From NCBI GenBank assembly GCA_934292955.1, contig CAKQXZ010000042.1, forward strand, positions 1-16,969: a stretch of DNA of 16,969 bases, written 5' to 3'. The stretch is from an uncultured Clostridia bacterium (GTDB lineage Bacteria; Bacillota_A; Clostridia; Christensenellales; Borkfalkiaceae). Below are positions 1 through 8,535 of the stretch, piece by piece. The notes beneath the pieces were generated by a model. That model searched no databases. It saw only the letters and a program-made list of their open reading frames with translations, and was not told where the DNA came from. How positions within the stretch are numbered: the stretch's first letter is position 1; every line of letters begins with the position of its first letter. Position numbers and translations under genes: made by a program.

Positions 1-1
1 C

Positions 2-1621
2 GAGCATATAAAAGGAAATCTTAAAAAATGGTGCAACAATAATAAAAATGTAAATGTCGTGCGTTTTACGACTTTTTTATATCATTTTTTCCTTGTTTTC
101 AATGAAGAAAACAAGGAAAAGCACGTCGATTGGTTCGGTTATCCTATGACGGCAAGTCCTCGTGCGTTCGATGAGTTTTATCGTGAGTACGGCTATGAGA
201 TTAAGTCGGAAGATATCGTCGACGGCGGGAGTTATCATTCTAATTCGGTAGTCTTAACGGAAAAATATAAAGACTATATGGACTTTACGCAGAAATATGT
301 TGCCAAAACCGTTAGAATGCTTACAGACATAGTCCATTCTTACGGCAAAGAAGCAATGATGTTTCTCGGCGATAGTTGGATAGGAACGGAAATTTTCGGG
401 GAGCATTTCAAAGAGTTGAACCTTGACGCATTAGTTGGTAGCGTAGGAGGCGGAGTAACGGTGCGTATGCTTTCGGATGTAGAAGGCGTGAGATATAAAG
501 AGGGCAGGTTTTTACCGTATTTCTTTCCCGATACGTTCTTCGAGGGAAACGAGGATAACGCCGTAGCCGAGCTCAATAGAAATTGGATAACGGCGAGGCG
601 AGCGATGATGAGAAATCCGCTCGATCGTATAGGTTTCGGGGGATATTTGTCGCTTGCGGCAAAATTTCCGAAATTCATAAACAGAGCGGCTGAAATTTGC
701 GACGAGTTCAGATATATATACGATACGGTCAAAACTCAAACGCCGAGGAATTTTGCGAAAGTTGCCGTGCTTAACAGTTGGGGCAAGATAAGAAGTTGGA
801 TGTGCAATATGACGGCGCACGAACTTTGGTATCAACAGAGTTATTCGTATCAAGGTATTTACGAGGCGCTCTCCGGACTTCCGGTAGAGGTTAGTTTCAT
901 AAACTTCGATGATGTAAAGAACGGTAAACTTAAAGACTACGACGTAGTTATAAACGCCGGCGACGCGGGAACGGCTTGGAGCGGCGGAGAAAATTGGCTT
1001 GACGAAAAAGTTGTGACGGAAATTCGCAAATTTGTATATAACGGCGGCGGCTTTATAGGCGTAGGTGAGCCTACGGCAGTTCAGTATAACGGCAAGTTCT
1101 TCCAACTTTCGGACGTTTTGGGCGTGGATAAAGAGTGCGGCATATCTCTCGGCGAAGACAAGTACAACATAGAAAAGCACTCCGAACACTTTATAACGAA
1201 GGGAATAAAATTCCCCGTTGACTACGGCGAAGATAAAAAGAATATATTTGCGCTTGACGGCACGAACGTTATAGATATAGCGTTTTCGGACAGATTTATC
1301 CGTAAAGTAAACGTGGGCGAAGTGAAGATGGCGACAAGCGTTTACGGCAAGGGCAGAAGTTTTTATATAACGGGACTCCCGTATTCCGCGGAAAATGCTA
1401 AACTATTATACAGAGCGATACTCTGGACGGGAAATAAAGAAAATCTGGACGAGAAGTCGTATTGCGAAAATCCGCTTACCGAGGCGCATTTCTACGGTGA
1501 CAGATTCGCGGTAACAAACAATACGGATAAAAAGCAAACGACCGTATTTTACGATATAGACGGAAATGCGCAAACGCTCGAGCTTAAACCCTATGAGATA
1601 AAATGGATAACGGTAGCGTAA
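2..1621 (+). CDS. gnpA: GH112 beta-galactoside phosphorylase, 5'-partial
   Basis: Phosphorylase of family GH112. The family cleaves galacto-N-biose/lacto-N-biose (Gal-beta-1,3-HexNAc) with phosphate to give galactose-1-phosphate, and some members act on Gal-beta-1,4-rhamnose. The frame is open to the left edge, so about 200 N-terminal residues lie upstream. The GTG at 59 is internal to the conserved VVRFTTF block and is not a start. Recognised blocks are VDWFGY near 126, the MMFLGDSWIGTE block at about 356-391, GRFLPYFFPDTF near 505, GGYLSLAAKFPKF near 635, VLNSWGK near 768 and GGGFIGVGEPT near 1041. The Asp codon at 371-373 aligns, from memory, with general acid D313 of the Bifidobacterium longum enzyme. 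The C-terminus ends in a small beta domain, as is usual. It is probably cytoplasmic. It overlaps or abuts the GH78 gene, so the two are likely co-transcribed. The block pattern favours galacto-/lacto-N-biose, while the GH78 neighbour leaves Gal-rhamnose open. Confidence 0.9.
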   Translation, partial: EHIKGNLKKWCNNNKNVNVVRFTTFLYHFFLVFNEENKEKHVDWFGYPMTASPRAFDEFYREYGYEIKSEDIVDGGSYHSNSVVLTEKYKDYMDFTQKYVAKTVRMLTDIVHSYGKEAMMFLGDSWIGTEIFGEHFKELNLDALVGSVGGGVTVRMLSDVEGVRYKEGRFLPYFFPDTFFEGNEDNAVAELNRNWITARRAMMRNPLDRIGFGGYLSLAAKFPKFINRAAEICDEFRYIYDTVKTQTPRNFAKVAVLNSWGKIRSWMCNMTAHELWYQQSYSYQGIYEALSGLPVEVSFINFDDVKNGKLKDYDVVINAGDAGTAWSGGENWLDEKVVTEIRKFVYNGGGFIGVGEPTAVQYNGKFFQLSDVLGVDKECGISLGEDKYNIEKHSEHFITKGIKFPVDYGEDKKNIFALDGTNVIDIAFSDRFIRKVNVGEVKMATSVYGKGRSFYITGLPYSAENAKLLYRAILWTGNKENLDEKSYCENPLTEAHFYGDRFAVTNNTDKKQTTVFYDIDGNAQTLELKPYEIKWITVA

Positions 1622-1623
1622 AA

Positions 1624-3768
1624 ATGAAACCTGTATTTATTAAAGCAAGTGATACGTTTGACAAAAACTATATCAGAGACGTGTCCGCTCCTTTATTCAG
1701 AAAAACTTTTTATATAGACGACACGAAAAACGCTATATTAAAAGTATGCGGATTAGGATATGGGTACTATTATATAAACGGAAAAGAAGTATCGGCGGAT
1801 CTTTTTACAGCTCCCGTAAGCAGATACGATAAATTGTGTTGGTATAACGTCTATGATGTGAGCGCGTTGTTACAAAAAGGCGAAAACGTTATCGCCGTTA
1901 TTTTGGGTTGTGGTTTTTTCAATGAAAACTTTGATTCTCATTGGGGTAATAATAAGGCAAATTGGAGAGATAATCCGAAGTTTGCTTTGTCTTTGGAAAT
2001 AAATGGTAAAAACGTTTTAAAAAGCGATGACAGTTGGAAATGTGCTGAAAAATCTTTTGTAATAAATAACCAACTTCGAAGCGGAGAAACTTTTGACGCG
2101 AGACTATACGACGAGAATTGGAAAAACGTTGATTTTGACGATTCAAAGTGGCATAAAACTGTTGTTGACGACACTTTTAAGCCTTTACTAAAAGAGTGTA
2201 AGTGTGAGCCTGTAAGAGAGTGTGAAGAATATGACTTTGTATCATGTTATAAAACAGAAAAGGGCTACGTCCTCGATTTCGGGGTAAATATTTCGGGATA
2301 TGTGAGAATATTCTTCGAAGAGAAAGAGGGGACGGAGATAAAAATCAGCCATGCTGAAGAGATAAACGAAGATTATTCGTTAAAACTCAACGGTTTGAAC
2401 AGGTTGTATCCTTCCGTGGATTTTCAGACGGACAGATATATCTGTGGTAAAAAGCCGTATCATTGGTCTCCAAAATTTACTTATCACGGTTTTAGGTATG
2501 CTTTAGTGGAGGGGCTAACTAAAATACCGCAAAAAGATGAAATAAAAGCGATATTCGTCCACAATGATGTCAAAAAGATTTCGGATTTTTATTGCTCTGA
2601 CGAACTTTTAAATAAAATATACAATGCCGGCATAAGGTCAACGTATTCAAATATGTGTTACGCTCTTACCGATTGTCCTACTCGTGAAAAATTCGGTTGG
2701 ACTAACGATGCGCAGGCTTCTGCCGAACAGACATTGATCAATTTTGATATAAAGAGTTTCTATGAAAAATGGATAGAAGATTTTAAGAGCTGTATGACTG
2801 AGTGCGGGGCTTTGCCGGCGATCGTACCGACGCACGGTTACGGTTATAATCACGGTCCCGTTGCTGACGGTGCTTTTTTTGAAATCCCGTATAGGATATT
2901 TCAATATACAGGAGATAAATCGTGTCTTATAAGTTGCTTATCGTATTTTAAGAAATACTATGATTTCTTTATTAGCAAAAAAAACAATACGGAGTATTGG
3001 CTTTGCGATTGGGATGGCTTTACAAACCACAATATTGATAAAGAATTTATAAAATATTTTTATACGGTAAAGTTTTGTCGTATCATCAATCTTGCTATAA
3101 ATCTATCAGGTGAAGAACCAAATGTCTTTTATGATAAGGAAATAAATTATGCCGAAGAACAATTAAAGAAATTTATCGGTAAAGATGGGAGTTGCGTTCT
3201 CGACGGACAGACGGCGCCTGCGGCTTTGATATGCCTTGGCATAGGAGATAAAACCAAACTCATTAAACAATTAAAGAGAAGTATAGACAATGAAAACGGA
3301 CACTTGAACGTCGGTATGTTCGGTATCCAATATATCCATGACGCTTTATCAGACAATGGCGAGGAAGAATATGCATACAAGGTAGTCACGGCAATTGGAG
3401 AGCCGAGTATTGCAGAATGGATACGTAAAGGTGCAACAACGCTTTGGGAAACGTGGAAAGACAGCGGGTTTACCGATTCGAGAAATCATCAAATGTATTC
3501 CAATGTTCTTGCGTGGCTATTTAAGCATTTAGTAGGCATTAAAACTAATGACGGATATAAGCATGTTACTGTTTCTCCGACATTTGTAAAAGAATTGGAT
3601 TTTTGCAAAGGCAGTATAGAAACCGATTTTGGTTCAATTTCAATTAATTGGCAAAGATATAATAAAAAAATAATTATCACAATTGATATACCGCAAGGTG
3701 TAGAAGCGATTTACAAAGGTAACGCTGTTAACTGCGGTAAAAATATTTTTGAGGAAAAATATGAATAA
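1624..3768 (+). CDS. Alpha-L-rhamnosidase (GH78 type)
   Basis: Releases terminal alpha-L-rhamnose from oligosaccharides or glycosides by an inverting mechanism (family knowledge). The chosen ATG at 1624 lies just after the GH112 stop and gives 714 residues. An in-frame ATG at 1603 would overlap GH112 by 19 bp. Order: N-terminal beta-sandwich domains (about 1-310), then an (alpha/alpha)6 barrel (about 320-640), then a C-terminal beta domain. Numbered from 1603, the acidic cluster D357, E362 and D369 in DCPTRE...GWTNDAQ matches D567/E572/D579 of Bacillus RhaB. E616 in TTLWETW matches its second catalytic glutamate, E841. A RNHQMYSNVLAWL block follows, as in the family. No signal peptide is visible, so it is probably intracellular and takes short imported substrates. 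It overlaps the next start by 8 bp. Related inverting hydrolases cannot be fully excluded, but all key residues are present. Confidence 0.88.
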   Translation: MKPVFIKASDTFDKNYIRDVSAPLFRKTFYIDDTKNAILKVCGLGYGYYYINGKEVSADLFTAPVSRYDKLCWYNVYDVSALLQKGENVIAVILGCGFFNENFDSHWGNNKANWRDNPKFALSLEINGKNVLKSDDSWKCAEKSFVINNQLRSGETFDARLYDENWKNVDFDDSKWHKTVVDDTFKPLLKECKCEPVRECEEYDFVSCYKTEKGYVLDFGVNISGYVRIFFEEKEGTEIKISHAEEINEDYSLKLNGLNRLYPSVDFQTDRYICGKKPYHWSPKFTYHGFRYALVEGLTKIPQKDEIKAIFVHNDVKKISDFYCSDELLNKIYNAGIRSTYSNMCYALTDCPTREKFGWTNDAQASAEQTLINFDIKSFYEKWIEDFKSCMTECGALPAIVPTHGYGYNHGPVADGAFFEIPYRIFQYTGDKSCLISCLSYFKKYYDFFISKKNNTEYWLCDWDGFTNHNIDKEFIKYFYTVKFCRIINLAINLSGEEPNVFYDKEINYAEEQLKKFIGKDGSCVLDGQTAPAALICLGIGDKTKLIKQLKRSIDNENGHLNVGMFGIQYIHDALSDNGEEEYAYKVVTAIGEPSIAEWIRKGATTLWETWKDSGFTDSRNHQMYSNVLAWLFKHLVGIKTNDGYKHVTVSPTFVKELDFCKGSIETDFGSISINWQRYNKKIIITIDIPQGVEAIYKGNAVNCGKNIFEEKYE

Positions 3769-5500
3769 AACATTTTACAATCTTAAAGAACTCGTTTCTG
3801 TTCCATTATCCGACAAGTATCAGGAAGAAGGCAAATGGCAAGGGATGTATTATGAATCGGAAGGCAAGGCAGGAATCGCTTTGGTCGCCGGAGAATGTAT
3901 AGATCCGCCTGCTATTGAACTAGACCTTGAAGCAAAAGGTTGGCACAGAATTTATATTGCGTTAGGCGGTCTTGGCGGAAGATCGGCGGTAGGTGTTTCG
4001 ATTCCCGGAGAGGACGGAAAAACGGTTATTGCCCCGACGAATATCGAATATTACAACGATGTATGGAATTGGGGCGGATATAATTTCGGCGAGGAAAGTT
4101 TCTTTAAGGCAACAGACCTTACTGGCAAAAAGTTGGTATTTGAAAAACCGGCATTGCTTGATGTCGGCGGCGTTTCGGTGGTGCTTTACGTTCGCATAGA
4201 AGAGATGTCCAACAGCGAGGTTGCAGAATATCTTAAAAGCGGCTCAGAAAAACGCATTTTGTATCACTTCGATCAGGATTATACTTCCGAAATGGATTAT
4301 AAAACCGCCGAAGATTATCTCGGCAGAATGAAAATGCTCGAACACGGCAATGGTGAAATAATAGATCATGAATGTTTCTTAGAGATGTATTCCGGAACAT
4401 ATAATACCGATAAGACACCGTGGAAAAATTTTGGAAAATCTCAACAAAGGCTATCAAAATTTATTGACAGACAAGTGGAACTGAAAAGGCTTTTTTCTGA
4501 AACCGCGCACAAAATGAATATGAAGATTTACGGCGGGTACCGTATCGAAATGGGAGATTTTACTGTGCCGTATGATCCTTCTTACGCAAACGATGGAGCA
4601 TGGGAAACTTATTCCGATTTTCGTTGTATGACAAGGGATGCTAAACCTATAAACGTTCTGTCATACGCATATCCCGAAGTCAGGAAAATGATGGTAGATA
4701 ATATCCTAAAAACCCTTCCAGACGAGTGGGACGGTGTAAGCCTGTATTTCCACAGAGGACTTTTTGTTTCGTTTGAAAAGCCGGTTTTAGACGAGGTGAA
4801 AAAGCGTTTTTGCATCGATGCGAGAAGGCTTCCTCGCAAAGATGAGAGGCTGCAAGAAATTCATTGCAGTTTTATTACGGAATTTGTCAGAGAACTTTCT
4901 GTGGCTTTAAAAGAAAAGGCGGATAAAGTGGGGCATGAAAGATATAAGATCAATATCGTTACGCTTTACAGCGCCGCTATATCTAAAGAATTTGGGTGCG
5001 ATGTCGAAACGCTTTTAAAAGAAAAACTTATAGACAGTGTTTCTCAAGGAATTATGGGACATTATGAAACGATCGAAGATTGCATTGCGGAAGACGGATT
5101 GATAGACTTGAATAAGTATTCGGCAAAGAAGAAATGCGGCTACACAATAATTCGTAACTTCGCCGACGATGTGGATATTATTGTAGATGGCGCAAAGGAA
5201 TTTCTGGATATTCAGAAGAAATACGGCGGAGAGTTTTATGCGGCGCTCGGTTGGGAAAATAGAAGTTATTCTTATCAATGTGAACTGTCAAAAAAACTGT
5301 ATGAAATAGGCGTGGAAAAGTTTATTTCATGGAACGCTAACCACCAAGCAAAATTCTGTGCGAGGATACAAGGGATAAAGACGTGCGGCGATAAGCAAAG
5401 GATACTTGACGGATCGTATAAAATAAGTCAAAGGACATTCCGCCTTACAAATATAAACGGCAGCGATATTTCCGAATTCGATCCAAATTGGAGAGGCTGA
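3761..5500 (+). CDS. Unrecognised two-domain protein, TIM-barrel glycoside hydrolase-like
   Basis: 579 residues from the ATG at 3761, preceded by GAGGAA at 3751-3756. A TTG at 3749 is a less likely start. I do not recognise a named family. Residues about 1-155 are beta-rich with Gly/Trp loops (WGGYNFGEESFF) and read as a carbohydrate-binding-like sandwich. Residues about 165-520 alternate predicted strands and helices. They include a YAYPEVRKMMVDNIL segment followed by WDGVSLYFHRGL. That order (PEVR helix, then a DGV strand) is seen in family-10-like and other TIM-barrel hydrolases. Later strands carry GYTIIRNF and FYAALGWENRSY, with acidic and aromatic residues suited to a sugar pocket. No signal peptide. 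It overlaps GH78 by 8 bp and is followed 3 bp later by the esterase, so it is embedded in the sugar operon. A hydrolase role is inference. Confidence 0.7.
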   Translation: MNKTFYNLKELVSVPLSDKYQEEGKWQGMYYESEGKAGIALVAGECIDPPAIELDLEAKGWHRIYIALGGLGGRSAVGVSIPGEDGKTVIAPTNIEYYNDVWNWGGYNFGEESFFKATDLTGKKLVFEKPALLDVGGVSVVLYVRIEEMSNSEVAEYLKSGSEKRILYHFDQDYTSEMDYKTAEDYLGRMKMLEHGNGEIIDHECFLEMYSGTYNTDKTPWKNFGKSQQRLSKFIDRQVELKRLFSETAHKMNMKIYGGYRIEMGDFTVPYDPSYANDGAWETYSDFRCMTRDAKPINVLSYAYPEVRKMMVDNILKTLPDEWDGVSLYFHRGLFVSFEKPVLDEVKKRFCIDARRLPRKDERLQEIHCSFITEFVRELSVALKEKADKVGHERYKINIVTLYSAAISKEFGCDVETLLKEKLIDSVSQGIMGHYETIEDCIAEDGLIDLNKYSAKKKCGYTIIRNFADDVDIIVDGAKEFLDIQKKYGGEFYAALGWENRSYSYQCELSKKLYEIGVEKFISWNANHQAKFCARIQGIKTCGDKQRILDGSYKISQRTFRLTNINGSDISEFDPNWRG

Positions 5501-5503
5501 AAG

Positions 5504-6622
5504 ATGAAGACACTTACGGAATATATTTCCGAGAACAGAAAAGGCATTTCTTCTGTAACTACCGAAGATAAATGGTGGGGAGAAATGTATAGCGGCATGC
5601 GAGCCGTATTTTACGACGTGCCTACTGTTTCGGCTCAAAAAAAGGTATTTGCTTTTATCGGTTATCCAAAGACAGAAAAACCGGCGAATGGTTATCCGGC
5701 AGTATTACTTATACACGGCGGCAACGGCGGAGCGTTTTACGAAATGGCTAGGCTCTGGGCGGATAGAGGTTTCGTAACAATATGTCCGGATTTCAACGGC
5801 AAATACGCTTACAGCATAAATGACAGACAAAGAGAAAACCCTGACGGCGGAAACGCAGGCTATGGAGCGATAGAGGACTTACACGATGAAAACAACTGGG
5901 CGTATTTCTCGGTTTTGTCGGCAATGAGGGCGATAGACGTTTTGCTTTCGCTCGATTGCGTGGATAAAGACAATATCTTTTCTTGCGGTCTTTCTTGGGG
6001 CGGATTTTTGCAACTGATGTTATCTGCCGTTGACGACAGGATAAAGGCTTCGTCCGTAATCTATTCTTCGGCGTACGTCTCCGAAAGCGAATGGGGGAAA
6101 AAAAGGCTTGAAAATCTTTCGGAAAGCGACAGAGAAATTTGGAATGACAATATAGATCCGCAGAACTATTTAAATGATATAAAACGCCCCGTGTTTTTCA
6201 CTGCGGGGGCGGACGATATAGCGTTTAAAATGGAAGGGAGAAGAAAGACCGCCGAGAGCATAAAAGCGCCCGTATATTTCGGGCTGAGAAAGAATTTTCC
6301 GCACGGAAATTTCATAGGTTTCGAGCAACCGGAAAGCGTTGAATTTTTTAAGAGGATAGCGGACGGGAAAGACGTTCCAAAGCCGAGCGTTACGTTTAAA
6401 GACGGTAAATTGACCGTTAAGGCGTTTGACGAAAAGTCGGAATTAAAGCTTTATTATACAAAAGACGACGTCGTTGCAACCGAAACGCAGGAGTGGACGG
6501 AAACGCTCCTTTCAAACGGCGCAACGATTGAAAAGGGAAAAGATATAACGGCGTTTTTCGTAACAGAAAAACTTAATGATGGAACTCAATTGAGTTCAAA
6601 TATAATACGAGGAGATTTATAA
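5504..6622 (+). CDS. Alpha/beta hydrolase, acetyl-xylan-esterase-like
   Basis: 372 residues. The ribosome binding site GGAGAGG at 5491-5497 sits inside the preceding gene's end and fixes the ATG at 5504. The fold signature is clear: oxyanion segment LLIHGGNGG (69-76), nucleophile elbow GLSWGG with Ser164, acid candidates D237/D238 in TAGADD, and His267 in FPHGNF. Residues about 295-372 form an extra beta-rich tail. AXE1 and dienelactone-hydrolase-like members remove acetyl or other ester groups from sugars, so the likely job is de-esterifying imported oligosaccharides before glycosidases act. There is no signal peptide. The stop TAA overlaps a following ATG (TAATG) with its own AGGAG, but that reading frame closes after five codons, so the gene that once followed is broken. 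Confidence 0.82.
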   Translation: MKTLTEYISENRKGISSVTTEDKWWGEMYSGMRAVFYDVPTVSAQKKVFAFIGYPKTEKPANGYPAVLLIHGGNGGAFYEMARLWADRGFVTICPDFNGKYAYSINDRQRENPDGGNAGYGAIEDLHDENNWAYFSVLSAMRAIDVLLSLDCVDKDNIFSCGLSWGGFLQLMLSAVDDRIKASSVIYSSAYVSESEWGKKRLENLSESDREIWNDNIDPQNYLNDIKRPVFFTAGADDIAFKMEGRRKTAESIKAPVYFGLRKNFPHGNFIGFEQPESVEFFKRIADGKDVPKPSVTFKDGKLTVKAFDEKSELKLYYTKDDVVATETQEWTETLLSNGATIEKGKDITAFFVTEKLNDGTQLSSNIIRGDL

Positions 6623-6906
6623 TGTTACTGTTAGGTTGACACTTCGTGAAACCGCAGTAACCGAGTACAATCTTACCGTGAATAACGGATATGGTGGCGG
6701 TAAATATGCCGAGGGAATTCGAGTAACAATAAGGCCAAACCCAACTGCAACAGGAAAAAGATTTACGGGTTGGACGATTGAAGGAATAAGCGGTATTGAT
6801 ACAACTAAAGAAGAAATTACTTTCAATATGCCTGCAAACGACGTGACGGCAACTCCTAATTACGAAGATATCGAGTACACCGTTACGGTAAACGGTGGCA
6901 CGACTA
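6622..6906 (+). pseudogene. InlB B-repeat (surface protein) fragment
   Basis: A well-placed AGGAG and the ATG at 6622 read only five codons before TGA. In another frame, from about 6621, an open stretch encodes roughly one complete divergent InlB B-repeat: YNLTVNNGYGGGKYAEG, then ATGKRFTGWTIEG, then ITFNMPANDVTATPNYE. It continues into the start of a second repeat (YTVTVNGGT). Such repeats occur in tandem in large secreted or wall-anchored proteins. Here there is no signal peptide, anchor or repeat array, and the frame runs straight into KDPG aldolase sequence at about 6905. It is therefore a displaced shard with no functional start. It may have arrived by recombination, or it may be an assembly chimera. 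Confidence 0.6.
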
Positions 6907-7318
6907 AAAAAATACGAAACGTTAAAGAAAATCGGTGAAAACGAAATAGTCGCAATTGTAAGAGTTGATGATGCTGAAAAGGCGGAGAAGTGTTTCGACG
7001 CTTTAAAAGAAGGCGGTATAAACGTTATAGAAATGACGTTTACCAATTCCTTACGCCCATACTATGTTTGAGAGATCGAGTAAGAAATACGGCGAAAGCG
7101 TAATTATCGGCGCGGGAACGGTTTTAGACAGCGAAACGGCAAGGATAGCGATGCTTTCGGGCGCAAAGTTTATAGTTAGCCCGTCGTTCAACGAAGGTGT
7201 TGCGAAGATATGCAACAGATACGCCGTTCCGTATTTTTGCGGAGTAAACCTTACTACCATAAAAGAATGGATAAATTCATGAGTGTTTGCCTGCGGCGTG
7301 GGCGGCGAACTCGTAAAC
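6907..7318 (+). pseudogene. eda: Degraded KDPG aldolase
   Basis: Remnant of 2-keto-3-deoxy-6-phosphogluconate aldolase, which splits KDPG into pyruvate and glyceraldehyde-3-phosphate. The first part, KKYETLKKIGENEIVAIVR...GGINVIEMTFTN, is in one frame (6907 to about 7050) and lacks its ATG, which is replaced by ACT. A frameshift near 7050 moves the frame to YAHTMFER...IIGAGTVLD...GAKFIVSPSFN...PYFCGV, ending at TGA 7280-7282. Reading on in that frame gives VFACGVGGEL, a typical KDPG aldolase C-terminus. The TGA therefore probably replaces a Gly codon. About 60 residues between PYFCGV and the end, including the IKLFP region, are missing. Three independent lesions make this non-functional. Confidence 0.75.
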
Positions 7319-7326
7319 GGTTATAG

Positions 7327-7452
7327 GCAATTGAATTTGCAGTCGCGGCAAGTTGTTTGAAACATAGCATAGAGGGCGATTACAACTTGGTTTCACTCAA
7401 AGAGGTCGAAACTTTAGCAAACGGCGACGCTTCGGGCAGAGTTCAGAGATAA
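7327..7452 (+). pseudogene. kdgK: 3' end of a KDG kinase (PfkB family)
   Basis: The frame from 7327 to the TAA at 7450-7452 encodes about 41 residues. They begin [20 protein letters not shown] and end [12 protein letters not shown], which reads as the extreme C-terminus of a PfkB-type 2-keto-3-deoxygluconate kinase of Firmicutes (recognition from memory). The rest of the kinase is absent. It directly follows the broken KDPG aldolase, its usual operon partner, so one deletion probably removed the end of the aldolase and most of the kinase. The cell would have lost local conversion of KDG to KDPG unless copies exist elsewhere. Confidence 0.6.
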
Positions 7453-7649
7453 AGCAAAAACGAGTATATATATGTCAATAGTTCTTGATTTGGATGAATG
7501 GAAAAATATATTATTACTTTTTCTTGACGAATACTTTCAAGATAATCGCAGAGGCTTTTCGTCGTTGATGATCCATGCGTAATTATAGGGATAACCTCAA
7601 TGATATTATTAAGCATATAAAAATAGAAATTATTTTTGGAGGGTATTAT
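7453..7649 (+). other. Spacer with a 36-codon open frame, no clear gene
   Basis: About 200 bp between the kinase remnant and the lyase gene. ATG 7472 to TAA 7582 encodes 36 residues (MSIVLDLDEW...GFSSLMIHA) but has no ribosome binding site. It may be another gene tail, as its neighbours are. The last 12 bases before 7650 carry the strong ribosome binding site of the next gene. I see no convincing promoter or terminator. Confidence 0.35.
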
Positions 7650-8519
7650 ATGAAAACCGGTATTTATGTGCCGTTAGTTACGCCGTTTAAGAAAAACAGA
7701 GAAGTTGATTATGAGGTTTTGGCGAATGCCACAAAATTTGTTCTCGAAAAGGGCGCGGACGGTATCTACGCATGCGGAGGTTCAAGCGAGTTCAATCTTC
7801 TGACGACGGAAGAGCGGAAGCGTTGCCTAGAAGTTATTATTGCGAATGCCGAAGATAAAGAAGTCATCGCGCACATAGGCTCGCAATCGACTGCGGAAGC
7901 GATAGAACTTGCCAAACACGCAGAAAAAGCGGGCGCAAGTATGCTTTCCGCAGTTGCTCCGTATTATTTCGGTTATACTTTTGGGCAGATAAAAGAATAC
8001 TTTCATAAAATAGCGCATGCAACCGAACTCAATTTAATGATCTATAATGCGGCGCAGGCACGCACTTATTCGTTAGACGAAATGAGAGAACTACTGAAAG
8101 ACGAAAAGATAACCGCGGTTAAATATACGGGCTATAATTTTTATTTTCTTGAAAGACTTATTGCGGACTATCCGAATAAGAAGTTATATACCGGTGCAGA
8201 CGAAGCGTTTTTGGCAGGGGCGGCGGTAGGTTCGCACGGCGCGATAGGCACGACCTATAATTATTATGCGGATAAATATATTCAAGCAAGAGCACTTTTT
8301 AAACAAGGTAAAAACAAAGAGGCGCTTGACATTATCCATAAGTTGAATACTATTACCGAATGCGTGATTTCTGTCGGCAATAACGTTATTGCCGCGACGA
8401 AATACGTTATGAGTTTACAGGGATTAGATATTCAACCCGTTTCGAGAGAGCCGTTTTCTCCGCTGACCGTTGATGACAAGGCGAAGATAAAAGGAGTTTA
8501 CGAAAGCGTAAAATTCTGA
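7650..8519 (+). CDS. DapA/NanA-family class I lyase, N-acetylneuraminate lyase-like
   Basis: 289 residues. The TGGAGGG ribosome binding site about 7 bases upstream selects the ATG at 7650 over an upstream ATG at 7575. This family forms a Schiff base with a pyruvate-containing substrate. Lys158 (AVKYTGY) is the Schiff-base lysine and Tyr132 (LMIYNAAQ) the catalytic tyrosine. IGTTYN at 199-204 resembles the IGSTYN of N-acetylneuraminate lyases. The carboxylate loop reads GGSSE (43-47) where NanA has GSTGE and DapA has GTTGE. Length is normal. Likely reactions are cleavage of sialic acid to ManNAc and pyruvate, or of a 2-keto-3-deoxy sugar acid. Lysine biosynthesis is unlikely in this context. 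It sits downstream of a broken KDG/KDPG module and could supply a non-phosphorylative route instead. Substrate is uncertain. Confidence 0.83.
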   Translation: MKTGIYVPLVTPFKKNREVDYEVLANATKFVLEKGADGIYACGGSSEFNLLTTEERKRCLEVIIANAEDKEVIAHIGSQSTAEAIELAKHAEKAGASMLSAVAPYYFGYTFGQIKEYFHKIAHATELNLMIYNAAQARTYSLDEMRELLKDEKITAVKYTGYNFYFLERLIADYPNKKLYTGADEAFLAGAAVGSHGAIGTTYNYYADKYIQARALFKQGKNKEALDIIHKLNTITECVISVGNNVIAATKYVMSLQGLDIQPVSREPFSPLTVDDKAKIKGVYESVKF

Positions 8520-8535
8520 TTTAATCAGAGATTAT

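Noticed and set aside
340..1189. Long open frames on the minus strand inside the GH112 gene
   Set aside because: The plus-strand frame carries unmistakable GH112 motifs; the minus frames have no recognisable content.
7280..7282. In-frame TGA in the aldolase as a recoded Gly or selenocysteine codon
   Set aside because: The same gene also has a frameshift, a large internal deletion and no start, and TGA is used as a normal stop elsewhere (for example at 5498-5500), so decay is the simpler reading.
8514..8530. Small palindrome TCTGATTTAATCAGA at the lyase stop codon
   Set aside because: Six-base arms with low GC and no T tract; too weak to call a terminator or operator inside a co-transcribed run.
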